From Choanephora cucurbitarum (taxonomy: Eukaryota > Mucoromycota > Mucoromycetes > Mucorales > Choanephoraceae), in the NCBI GenBank assembly GCA_025331435.1, contig JAIWNI010000105.1:36126-100125 (forward strand): a stretch of DNA of 64,000 nucleotides. Direction: 5' to 3'. Position numbers and translations under genes: made by a program. The notes under the pieces were generated by a model. It saw only the letters and a list, made by a program, of their open reading frames with translations. It was not told where the DNA came from and ran no database searches. Shown here piece by piece: positions 13,686-23,534 of the stretch (position 1 is its first letter; each line of letters starts with the position of its first letter).

Positions 13686-14800
13686 AGTAGGTCCTTTTAA
13701 CCTGAAAAGAAAAGACAAGAAGGTACTTGAGGATGAAATTACTGCCTTACAAAAATAAGTGAACGATCTATCCAATGACTTAAAACGAATACATAAGGCA
13801 TACAATGATGGCTGCGCTTCTGAAACTCAAGCCTAAGTCAAATGAACCATCAAGGCCACTCACTCCTTCTGAAGAAACTGAAGCTGACCTTTGTAGTTAT
13901 CTAACAAACATCATGATCATCATTCACAATACAGTCAACAGAATCAGGAGGACTCTATCTGGTCAGCAAGAACAGCCGGCGATTATGATCTAGCTCTCTT
14001 CAAAAGAAAGCCTCAGTCGAAATTTGAAAGGAAATATCTCAGCTCATTGAATCAACTAAAGAACAAAGATATAAAAGTTATTCAACTGCCTGATCAAGGT
14101 TCATTCTGTACATTCAGTGTAGAGCTGTCATTGTACCCACACTAGATAAGGGAAAACAAACGGCTGAAAAGGTTCTGAGATACATTCAAAGGGCTGATGT
14201 CAACAAACAAAGTGTTGTATTCAAGTCTGAGGATGTGAACCTTAATCAAGATTTCATTTTCTCTGGCATGGCATTGTTGGATTCACTTGAAGCTCCATAG
14301 CTGATTCGATGGCTTGGCTGAGCAAACTGAGCTCCACTCAGTTGCCTGAAGCAAAGACAGCTTCAGTTGAAGATGTTGATTTTGCAAGCAGAAGGCAAAC
14401 CATTGGTCGCCCCCTCCCCTCCAAAAGCAGTTGATCATGATGAATGGTGATAAAGGTATGCGTGTTGACTTCAGAATTAAATAACATGTGTAATAGGGTG
14501 GTACTTGTAAGTAGAATAGTCATGCCTGCTACACAGTATTCGCACTAAGAACAACATCCAGATCAGCTCATACAAAGCAACGTATAGAAACACAAAAGGT
14601 ACATTCTACTGCTTAAGCCTTGAATGCTTGTCTGTCAGGCATACATTGTGGTGTAAGTGGGCGTAATAAACTGTCTGCCATGTCTGGGGGGGATAACAAC
14701 TTTGGTATTCCAACACACTCTCAACCATCAGTCATTCCAACACTGATGTCAATAACGTTTGTAGAAGAAGCGATGCATTAGCTGTACGTGAGACCTGTTT
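13686..14800 (+). pseudogene. decayed coding-like stretch, possibly gag-like
   Basis: No intact frame remains, but protein-like segments appear one after another on the + strand, broken by stops and frame shifts. First comes a coiled-coil-like piece with LEDEITALQK and DLSNDLKRIHKAYNDG. Then AGDYDLALFKRKPQSKFERK and LSSLNQLKNKDIKVIQLPDQ, then LDKGKQTAEKVLRYIQRADV and QSVVFKSEDVNLNQDF, and finally LPEAKTASVEDVDFASRRQT. The order and composition suggest a retroelement gag-type protein or an old multicopy gene. I do not recognise the family. Remnants near 14560-14680 may be its 3' end. Confidence 0.5.
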
Positions 14801-14986
14801 AAATAATTTGTTTGTTGTAAAAAATGCAACTTGTTAATTTTGTCGGCTATTTAGATAAACTGTTTAGCATAAGCCCGCTTTCTTTTTTGCTTTGTAACAA
14901 TGAAGCCATATTACCTATTTTAGATCATCTTTCCGTTTATTTTTTTTTTTTTATATAATTTTTCTTTTCTTCTTCATCTCTATAAC

Positions 14987-16677
14987 ATGAGCCATAGAAA
15001 TTCATTTGTCAAATCAGGCTGTGGCTGTAGTGTAGAGCGAGTGCTTATTCAAGACGAAAGTTATATCTTTATTACCGGTGCTCAGAAGCAATCTGACTCA
15101 CCTTCTGGCAAAACTTACTTTGCTTATCATATTCGTATTGGTGTAAGAAACACTATGAGGTCATTTTTGTTATCTTACTCAGCTATTTATAGGATATTGA
15201 AACGAAAAGAAGATATAGTGAATTCGAGTCTTTAAGAAAAGCATTTACCTTACTTTACCCTGCTTTAATCGTACCACCTATACCCGAAAAGCATTCGTTA
15301 GGTAAATCAGAGAAACAATGATACGATTGATACTAACTTGTTATTCAAGTGGATTATGCTGCTCTATCTACTCGAGTTAAAGATGATTTACCTATGGTCG
15401 AAAAGAGAAAGCGTATGCTTCAGACATTTCTAAATAGAGTAGCCAAACATCCAGAATTAGGAAGAGAACATGTATTTCATCGATTTCTAGAGAGTACTAC
15501 TATCTGGGTAAAAAGAAAAAAAATGAATAAACAATAAGATTGTTATGACTAATATGTCTCTCTCTATAGTCAGATGTATTACATTCACCACCATTAAGCA
15601 CATTACCCAAGAATCCTTTACAGATGATTGTCAGTAAACAGCTAGATTTACCTACTCATACCTATCATCCAGTACTCGGTAGCAACCTAGTACCTTCTCC
15701 TTCTGCTGCCTACCAATTAAAGAAACCTGATCCTCGATTTGAAGAATCTGAAAAGTTCACATTCAGAATAGCCAACTATATGAGTAATCATTTGGATAAA
15801 AGTCAGCGTAAAGTCATTCGTCGATTAGGAGGTAAAGTAATTGATATTTCCCTATAAATAAACTCACTCTCTTTTCTGCGCATTAGAACTAGCCAATGAT
15901 TATGCAGAATTAGGTGCTGTTTATAATGGATTCAGTTTAAATGAGACAGGTGCAGTAGCCAATGCAATCGAGAAGATTGGTCAAGCAGTCGATGCATCTT
16001 ATACAGAGACAGGCCAAATGGTCACTTCTCTAGAGGGTGAATTTGCTGAACCTATTCAAGAACATGCTCAATTTGCTCAGATCATCAAACAGGTCCTTAA
16101 GTTTCGTCATATGAAGCATGCTCAAGTGGAAATGATTGAGAGTTCATTGGAAAACAAACGACATCATCTCGACAGTCTGTTACGTATGGAAGGTGAAGCC
16201 AGACGATTGGAAGAAGCCATGAGTCAATCAAACGATACAGCATTTGTGGAAGAAAGCCCTAGTTCTTATGTCTCAAGACAATCAAACCCTAGTTGGACTG
16301 GTGGCCCTATGAAAGTGATTAGTGCTGTAGGTCATACCTTACAGACCATGATCGATGTCAATCCAGAAGCCACCCGTCGAAATCAAATTGGTATGTCCAA
16401 GGATGCTATGGGTGTGTTGCAAGAAGCCTTGGATGTTTCCAGTAAAGATCTGAATGCTATTTCACTTCAATTGCAGAATGATTTGGATCGTTTCCAGACT
16501 GAGAAGATTCAAGATATGAGAGATATGTTGATTGCCTATGCTAAAATACATATTCGCTATTGTCAACAGGTAAGAAGAGGGAAGTCAAACAAAAAAAAGT
16601 GGTCAATCTAATAGTGTTTATAGAATTTGGAATCATGGCAAGAAGCTCGAGCCGAAGTTGAAAAGATACCAATTTAA
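14987..16677 (+). CDS. sorting nexin with PX and BAR domains (Snx41/Atg20 type)
   Basis: Phosphoinositide-binding sorting nexin of the Snx41/Atg20 (SNX7/30-like) group, acting at endosomes in cargo recycling and selective autophagy, usually with an Snx4 partner. Six exons give 473 residues: 14987-15142, 15193-15301, 15350-15507, 15570-15831, 15887-16569, 16624-16677. The PX domain comes first: YHIRIGDIETKRRYSEFESL with the PI3P-binding R-R-Y-S motif, LYPALIVPPIPEKHSLG with the PPIPEK loop, then KRKRMLQTFLNRVAKHPELG and HVFHRFLES. From about residue 180 on, long helices of BAR type run to the end (FRHMKHAQVEMIESSLENKR and similar). The promoter side is a T-rich tract at 14940-14986. Snx41 versus Atg20 is not resolved. 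Confidence 0.88.
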
Positions 16678-16730
16678 TAATAAAAAATAACGCTTTATTA
16701 TTCATTATTTTATTTTTTATTTTTCTCACA

Positions 16731-17776
16731 ATGTCTTTAACAGATCCAACTGATCACTCATCAGACGCGCCTATTGTAGATAAAAGAAAGATGACAGAGA
16801 TAGATCAGGATGAGAATAAGAAGAAGAAACGTTATTCTGTTAAAGATATATTTGCCTTTCCATTCGATACTGAGATAAAGCCAAAGAAAGGCAAAAAGAA
16901 AAGGACAGTGGAGATAAAAAAGGTCAAGAAAAGCAAAGTAGAAACCAGAGGTAGAAAGAAGAAGATAGTCAAGAAAGAAGAAGTACAGAAAAAAGTGAAG
17001 ACAGACACAGTTCAGAAAGAGAAGACAGTCAAGGCAGATATAATTCAGAAACCCACTAAACCAGAAACAATACAGAAATCAGATAAGCTTACTGAACCTG
17101 TAAGAAGATCTGCGAGAGCAGTCAAGCCTATTCGTTTCTTTGATGAAGAAGAAGTCGTCCAAAAGAAGGAAACAAGAGGCAGAAAGAAGAAAATCATTGT
17201 GATTGAAGACGATAAAGAAGAACAGTTTAAGGCACCACTGAATACACGGCCTAAAGCACCACTGAATGAAAAACCTGTCAAACAGCCTAAAGAAGAACCC
17301 AAAATGAAGATAAAGCAGAATCACCAAGTTGTGAATGATACACCTTTAGATTATTTCTTAACAGACAAATCAAGTTATTTGGCTACAGCTGATTTAAGAG
17401 TAAAAAAAAAAAAAAAAAAAGGATAGTCTACGCTAAGCTTACTCTTTATTCTACATAGACAATGATTCCCAAATGGATCGAATTACTAGATCCAGAAGAA
17501 AGAAAGGAATTAGCTCAATTGTTGCCAAGTTCAGATGTTTCAGCAGACGATATTCACCCTTCATGCTATTTACTCTCAAATAACTTTTTTTGGGAATCAG
17601 TCGATCGTTGGCAAGAGGATTTAGCTGTAGGTCGATTTGATAAGAATGTGTTGGCTAAGGCAAAACAGAAGCAACAGACTGAACAAGATACCACTTTCAA
17701 AGATGAAAACTATGAAGCTTATTGGGGTGAACGATTAAAGCGAGACAAGGCATTAAAAAGTAGTAATAAAGCATAA
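16731..17776 (+). CDS. ASXH (DEUBAD-like) domain protein with AT-hook-like motifs
   Basis: Two exons, 16731-17399 and 17459-17776, give 328 residues. The first exon is Lys-rich with two near-identical ETRGRKKKI motifs, which resemble AT-hooks. The C-terminal part fits the ASX homology/DEUBAD fold: a start of type TADLRTMIPKWIELLDPEER, then ELAQLLPSSD, an LLSNNFFWESVDRWQEDLAV segment and a GRFD stretch. Animal ASXL proteins with this domain activate the BAP1 deubiquitinase that acts on H2A; fungal members are poorly studied. The intron is phase 0. Its donor GT is followed by 18 A in a row, so without splicing the frame ends in a Lys run at 17426. The start is only about 50 nt after the stop of the sorting nexin. 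Confidence 0.75.
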
Positions 17777-17838
17777 TGTGGAGTTTAAATCCCTTCTTTT
17801 CTCTCTTTTATTTTTCTTCTCATTGTATAACCTAGTCA

Positions 17839-18993
17839 ATGAGTACACGAGTAAGTCTTAAAGATAGATAGAATAATTACATAAAGAAGAGAATAACATG
17901 ACTTAGATGACTAGAATAAGACAGTCAACAATAACAACAGCTGGGACTTGGATGCCATGTTGGCTCAAGAGATTCAGGACCTCAATAAAGACTCAGCAGA
18001 AGACAGACGTGTGAAAGAAGCAGTGATTGTCTCTAAACCAGACCCTAACCGTATCAACTCTACTGGAGACAGTGATAGTAGCAGTAGTGACTCTGACTAT
18101 GAAGATGACTTGGCCATTCGTGACCCTGAACTGTTCAAGATAACTGAGAGTAATCGACAGATACCTATTGAGTCAGGTACGCAACCTGCCAAACGGAGTC
18201 ATCGTCGTCCAGCTGAACTGGTCTTCTCTGACCCTCCTCTGCTTGTCTCGCGTGATGACTATATTCATGTTACCTTTCATTATGGTCTCAGTCCTGAGAA
18301 AGAAAAGTCTAAGCCTAAGCGATACATGTTGATGTGTGATTTTGGTGAAGAAGGCATGTATGCTCTCAAATGGGCCATTGGTACCCTCTTGAGAGATGGG
18401 GATGAAGTGCATGTGGCTAGTGTGGTCAATATGGATGAAGAGATCGAGGATATGGATCAGAGTGAGAAATACAGTCTCTGGACTGAATTAGACCGTAATT
18501 CAAAGACCATGATCTCTCGTGTCAAGACAATTATGGTAGAGATGATGTTGTTTAATATCAAGATTGATATCTATTCACTTGCTGGTAAGACAAGAGAATC
18601 TCTGCTGAATCTGGTAAAGTAAAAATGATGATGGTAACATAGGCTACCTGTTATTAACTCTTATAAAGATCTATGAAACACCTCAATTGACTATGGTTGT
18701 ATGTGGTTCAAGAGAAAAGAGTGCATTGAAAGGGTAAGTCAATAAGAGAATCAAGAGACTTAAGCTGACTGTATTGGCATAGTATGATTATGGGAAGTGT
18801 CTCTACCTTCCTGGTTCATAATTCACCTGTGCCTGTATCTGTTGTTCGCCCTCAAAAGAAAGAGAGATCAAAAAAGAAGAAGAAGACAGCAGCACAGAAA
18901 TTGAGTCAGAGTGTGATGAATGGTCATCTCAAGGTAGATGAGGCAGAAGGAGCGCCTTTAATCAATAGCTATGATGGCACTGTCTCTTTATAA
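17839..18993 (+). CDS. universal stress protein (UspA) domain protein
   Basis: Fungal protein with a UspA domain, a nucleotide-binding-type alpha/beta fold linked to stress responses. Exons 17839-17850, 17915-18613, 18669-18733 and 18783-18993 give 328 residues. The first exon is only 12 nt (MSTR) and is inferred from ATG, a GTAAGT donor and phase. The N-terminal third is acidic and Ser-rich (DSDSSSSDSDYEDD). The UspA fold runs from KRYMLMCDFGEEGMYALKWA through DGDEVHVASVVNMDE and the Ile/Val-rich centre. It ends with LTMVVCGSREKSALKG and MIMGSVSTFLVHNSPVPVSV, the usual G-x(2)-G-x(9)-G-S/T-type end. A Lys-rich tail follows (KKERSKKKKKT). Its stop lies 6 nt from the stop of the facing RING gene. 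Confidence 0.87.
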
Positions 18994-18999
18994 TCATCT

Positions 19000-19890
19000 T
19001 TAGGCAAATATAATAGCAATCATCAATAAACTTAATAACATAATGACCAATCTTGACATAAATGCACCTTGAGGTGTCTGTTGGCTGTTATTAGACATAT
19101 TCTGTATATTATAGATGTTAATATTGTAAGCACCATTCAGTTTCTTGTCTACTTACAAAAGTAACACCCAATGGAAAGAATCCAAAGCCAGCTGAGATGG
19201 AAACACCATTTCGATTGAATGTACTGTGACCAAAAGGTTGTCCAAAAAATGAAGTGGCAGGTCGATTAGGATCACGTAAAGGAGGTGGTCGTTGGCCTGC
19301 TGGTCGAGTGGGTATAGATGGGTCGTTTCTATAGTCTAAAGTCAGTCCTGATACTTTGCACAACCACACACTTACCTTGGATCTTTTTCTTCTTTACCAC
19401 GACCATAAATAGGAATCACTTTATCCTTACCACACCCTGCTTTACATACTGGACACGTAGGATTTCTTGATTGTGCATTTAACCATTGAGCCAAACAAGA
19501 CCAACTTCAACATAGACTGTCAAATCAAACACTGTTCACTAAACACACACACAAAAAAAAAGACTTACCAGAATAAATGACCACACAAGGTTATGACAGG
19601 ATGAACTGCTGTATCAAAACTATCATCATAAGGCTTAAATAACCATATGTATCTTATCTTTTCCTAAGCCTTTACCAGATATTACACTCATAAAACCCGC
19701 CTCCATTTGCTTCATCCATTACCATAGTAGTCGTTGTTGTTGTTGTTGTCGTTGTCTGTTTATTGGCCACATTACGCTGTCTCAACTCATTAGCTGTGTA
19801 AGGTAAACTTTGTCTAGTTCTTTCTTCTTCTTCTACAGTGGTTCTATTAGGATTCGATTCTTCTTCTTCTATCCTATGTTCTGAAGACAT
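19000..19890 (-). CDS. RNF5/RNF185-type membrane-anchored RING E3 ubiquitin ligase
   Basis: C3HC4 RING ligase of the RNF5/RNF185 family, which acts at the ER membrane in protein quality control. Five exons on the minus strand: 19890-19676, 19619-19569, 19504-19376, 19328-19157, 19101-19000, giving 222 residues with agreeing phases. The RING is complete: YECNICFDTAVHPVITLCGH, LFCWSCLAQWL and NPTCPVCKAGCG. The family signature VIPIYGRGKEEKDPR follows, then DPSIPTRPAGQRPPPL. The C-terminus ends in a hydrophobic anchor (LVIMLLSLLMIAIIFA), matching the family's tail anchor; a second weaker hydrophobic patch lies near GFGFFPLGVTF. The start at 19890 was chosen over the upstream in-frame ATG at 20046, whose extension is T-rich leader. 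The gene converges on the UspA gene and diverges from the SnoaL-like gene. Confidence 0.9.
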
Positions 19891-20281
19891 GACGATGAAG
19901 GGGAAAGTGAAAGAAAAGTAAAATGGGAAAAAAGAAAGAATAGAAGAAAAAAATACAGTAGTGAAAGTCAGATTGAATAAGCGCGCATGAAACTCAAATA
20001 CAGTCAGAAAAAAAAAAGTTAAGCTTTTCTTTTTCCTTTCAAGCACTGTTTCATTATATAGTACAATATGGCTTCCCTTCTTTTTCTTTTGGCCTATACA
20101 TACTCATGCTTTACTTTTATTCTGTTGTTCATTGCCATTAAGATAGAATGCATTAGTGAATTCTAAACCAATGAAATAATCGATCATGCAGAGTAACTTG
20201 GGTGGGACAAACCAAAATAAAAATTGAAGATATAAAGGGTCCTTCTTCTTCCCCCTTTTTTTTTTTTTTATAATCTGTGTC

Positions 20282-21158
20282 ATGTCTACATCTGATTTCT
20301 GCAATGAAAGTTCATCTTCTAATTTGATCACAAGTAAGTAAAACAAGCTACAAGTCAAGACATTAACTAAACAAGACAACCAGATCTCATCCAAGATCTC
20401 TTTTCTTACAACACAATCAAGCGAAAAAGAGTTCTCGAATATTATTTCTTTACTGATGCCACCTTAACTTCACCTGTCATGAGCACAGAAGGTGTAGATA
20501 ACATTCAACAGTAAGACAAAAAAAAAAGAAGAAGCACTCTAAAGAAAACTACAGGCGATAACTGCTTCTATTAGCGTGTATACTGTTTGGCAGACATTAA
20601 ATCGAAAACAGCCTTCCATTAATAATATTGTGTTTGATGGGTAAATAGAAAGAAGAAACAAGTTAGGCACACCAGAGTTGATAGATATTACGTATAGAAC
20701 AACAGCCGTTATTCACTTGACACATCACCTGTCACCTACCATTCTACCTAGCTTTGTTGAGTTAGAGGTACCTGCGATCACTACACTCAGATTTAAAGAA
20801 TGCGATAGTGGTCTACTAAAGATCTATCGACAAGAAGATAGTTGGACATTAGAAGGTAATCTAAAGAAGATAGATAAGATAGGGGGAACTGAATGTTAGG
20901 ATAGGCTTATTACAATCTGTTCCTTTGGTCTCTTATTGGTATAATCATATATTACGCATGGTAATGGGCAAAATATTATCAGCTGCAGGTGATATTGTGG
21001 ATTCAGCCATCAGTCATGCTCAAAAGATGTCTATGCAAGGAAGAGAAATTCAACAGTTTGGACAGGCATTGGCTATTGAAAATATGGAGCGACTTGAAGA
21101 ATATCGTGCTGATCTAGAGACACATTATCTTGAAGGATTAAAAGGATTGGATACATAA
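20282..21158 (+). CDS. SnoaL/NTF2-like domain protein
   Basis: Five exons give 214 residues: 20282-20333, 20396-20510, 20575-20640, 20698-20855, 20905-21158. The first 140 residues fit the SnoaL/NTF2-like cone fold seen in many uncharacterised fungal proteins: VLEYYFFTDATLTSPVMSTE, then IQHVYTVWQTLNRKQPSINN with IVFDG, TTAVIHLTHHLSP, FVELEVPAITTLRF, and a strand ending in IYRQEDSWTLEG. A C-terminal region follows with SVPLVSYWYNHILRMVMGKI and an amphipathic helix rich in Gln and Glu. No catalytic residues are clear. The function is unknown in this family. It shares a 390-nt divergent promoter region with the RING ligase. Confidence 0.78.
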
Positions 21159-21176
21159 AAAAAACTCTTTTTATTA

Positions 21177-22762
21177 TTAACATTGATGTTGTCTCTTATT
21201 TACATCTTTGGGTGCAAATCCTTGCTCCCAAGCTAACAGGTAGTCCCAATGAGGATTCACGTGATCTTCTGTCTTGTAAGTCCAATAAAACCAACCAGTG
21301 GCAGACTCATAAGCATCCATCTGTTTCTCCATGAATTTCAACAAGAACAGTTTATAGTCATCTGTAAATTGATGCCAGTCATCTACACCTTCACAACTAC
21401 AGGTAGGACAGACAGGTTCACTACCAGCTTCAAGTGTACCATCATAGCGTGCACCTAAACCCACACCATTAAGGTACTTGGCACAGTCATTGGTTGCAAT
21501 TGAGAATTCACCCACCAGTGTAGGGGCAATAGTGTGAGATGAACTGTTTAGATCATGTCTCCAGGCACTACAAGGGAATTCAGCCTGTACTTCTCTCGGT
21601 TTAGAGACTAGACCACTATCAAAGATAAAATAAAGATGGGTTTCTAATGGTAGAATGAGTTTTAGATACAGTGTATGTGGATCTAGTTCATGGTTATGAA
21701 ATAGTTACCCAAGATAGTTCTGACTCGTTCAGTACTAAAGAAGTCCCCCCAGGTACTCAGAGGATTGAAACCATCATGATAAGTCAAATAAGGTCCCTTT
21801 TGATCTCCTAGCACACTGCGGATGAGATGATAGAATCTATCATACCACCCCTTCACTTTCTCTGTTGGAATCTTCATCATGGCGGGTTCATTCAGGACAC
21901 CAAAGATAGGCACCACATTAGACCATTCAGGCTTGCTAAAGTACTCAATCATCTTACTGGCAATTTCCAATGTCTTGTTTGCATTCTCCTCACCATGAGT
22001 ACCATTCAAGAATCCAACAGGACCTACTCTGCCTGAATGATTCCAGCCGTTTTGAGAACCAGGTGCCGTATGAAGTTCGACCATCACCCGGAGACCATAT
22101 TTACGAGCCCATTGGATACCCTTTAAGAGATACTCCCAGGAGATATAAGGTACAAAGGGTTCACCCTCAATTGCCTGAACAGCCCAGTGACCAGTAGGGA
22201 TACGGACATGATTGAAACCCATTTCTGCAATCTTTTTGAAATCAGCTTCTGTGATAAATGTGTTATAGTGATCAGTTAGCTGGCGCTTGGCTTCTTCGGG
22301 ACCCAATGCTTGACAGAGATGCCATTCATCCACTGCACTTGGACTGAGCTGATCAAATAGCTTGGGTGTAATAAAGGGCTCTAGTACGAGCCAGCCGCCT
22401 AGATTGATACCTCGAATGGGCTCCTTGACGTATTGGAAAGATTGGTTCAAGGGAGGTGTGAATGGGTTAGCTTGAGCAGAATCGTCAAAGGCATCCCTTG
22501 TAGAATTAGGAGAAGGAGAGACAGTACGGGGTTGATTGGTGGGATCTCTTGAGACCAGACCGGTCATGACAACGGGTACAATAATGATAGTCAATAAAAG
22601 AAGGACAGCTAAAGTGACGAGAATAGCGACTCGTGTCTTGTTCTGTTTGAATCGTTGCCAATATGTTTCTTGGTTTTTCTCGACATCAGTTGGTTTGTAT
22701 TTGTCTATACTGTCTTCTTGCGAAGAAAGTGATCTTGTCGAGACGGACGCAGCCTGATTCAT
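21177..22762 (-). CDS. type II membrane exo-1,3-beta-glucanase, GH5 (frame broken by 1 nt)
   Basis: Cell-wall glucan hydrolase of GH5, exo-1,3-beta-glucanase group with an N-terminal anchor as in ExgD-like enzymes. A short cytosolic tail is followed by a transmembrane helix (VAILVTLAVLLLLTIIIVPV), a Ser/Pro stalk and the catalytic domain: IRGINLGGWLVLEPFITPKL, FNHVRIPTGHWA, VMVELHTAPGSQNGWNHSGR, the acid/base Glu in FGVLNEP and the nucleophile Glu in LVGEFSIA. Exon 22762-21709 is followed by an intron and an exon from 21644. Within that exon the frame shifts by one nt at the T-run 21600-21603; downstream the rest of the domain continues in another frame to 21177. The start is uncertain: ATG 22762 is conservative, and an acceptor at about 22799 hints at an upstream exon. 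Confidence 0.8.
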
Positions 22763-23534
22763 GTAGTGCTTTACGTCTGGATTTATATCTGTAGGGTCTT
22801 GAAGAGAGAGAAAAAAAAGATTAGAATTTATCCTGAATTGAACATCAAACATAGCCTACTTTGCATTCCCTTCATCTTACTAAAAACAGTAAAAGTAGAG
22901 GATGAAAGAAAAGATAAAAAGAAAAGGGAGAGTAATTATAATAATATATGACCGATTGTTTGTTGTTTCAATGAGTGAAATGATTTAGATGGGCTTAAAC
23001 AGGCTGTTTCTCTGCTTAATTTCTTCTTTAAAAAAAAGAGAGAGATTGTCCGTGCACTATAGTCCCCCCCCCTCCTTTTTTTTTGTTTCTCTATTAGTGA
23101 AATGTTAGTCAACAAGAAAAGAGAGAAAGAGAGAAAAGGACAAAATTATGAAATGGGATACATATAACAATATCTTCTTTTTGTAATTTTGACTGGATTC
23201 TTTAATAAGTGCAGAAAATCTTTCTTTCTTGATCTTTGTCGATCAATATCATTTTCCTTTTATGGACATATGCTAAAAAAAGGATTTCAATCGGTTAATT
23301 TTCGTTGAAACTTTGGCTTGAATTATTCTCTACGCGTCTCTTTTTTCTACTATTAAGAATGATTTATAGAGAAACTGTGATCAATATATGTGGTTTTAGT
23401 TGAAAGTAGATGTAAGCTTTTTTTTTTCTTGTGGTAATGTCAGAAAGAGAAATTTCATTGTAATATAGAAAAGAAGATTCTTGTTTGTTTGATTCAATTT
23501 AAGCTCTTTCTTTTCTTTTTTTGTGCGAAACTGT
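22763..23534. other. promoter region between GH5 and MSH5 3' end
   Basis: No gene was seen. A possible splice acceptor at about 22800 on the minus strand suggests a 5' exon or 5'UTR intron of the glucanase gene. A pyrimidine tract with C9 lies near 23064-23080. The rest is AT-rich. Confidence 0.45.

Noticed and set aside
19891..20046. Upstream in-frame start extending the RING ligase by 52 residues
   Set aside because: The extension is Phe/Ser/Thr-rich, read from a T-rich leader; RNF5 relatives start close to the RING.
20641..20697. Possible frame error in the SnoaL-like gene after IVFDG
   Set aside because: Resolved by a normal intron with acceptor at 20696-20697, which gives the expected GTTAVIHLTHHL.
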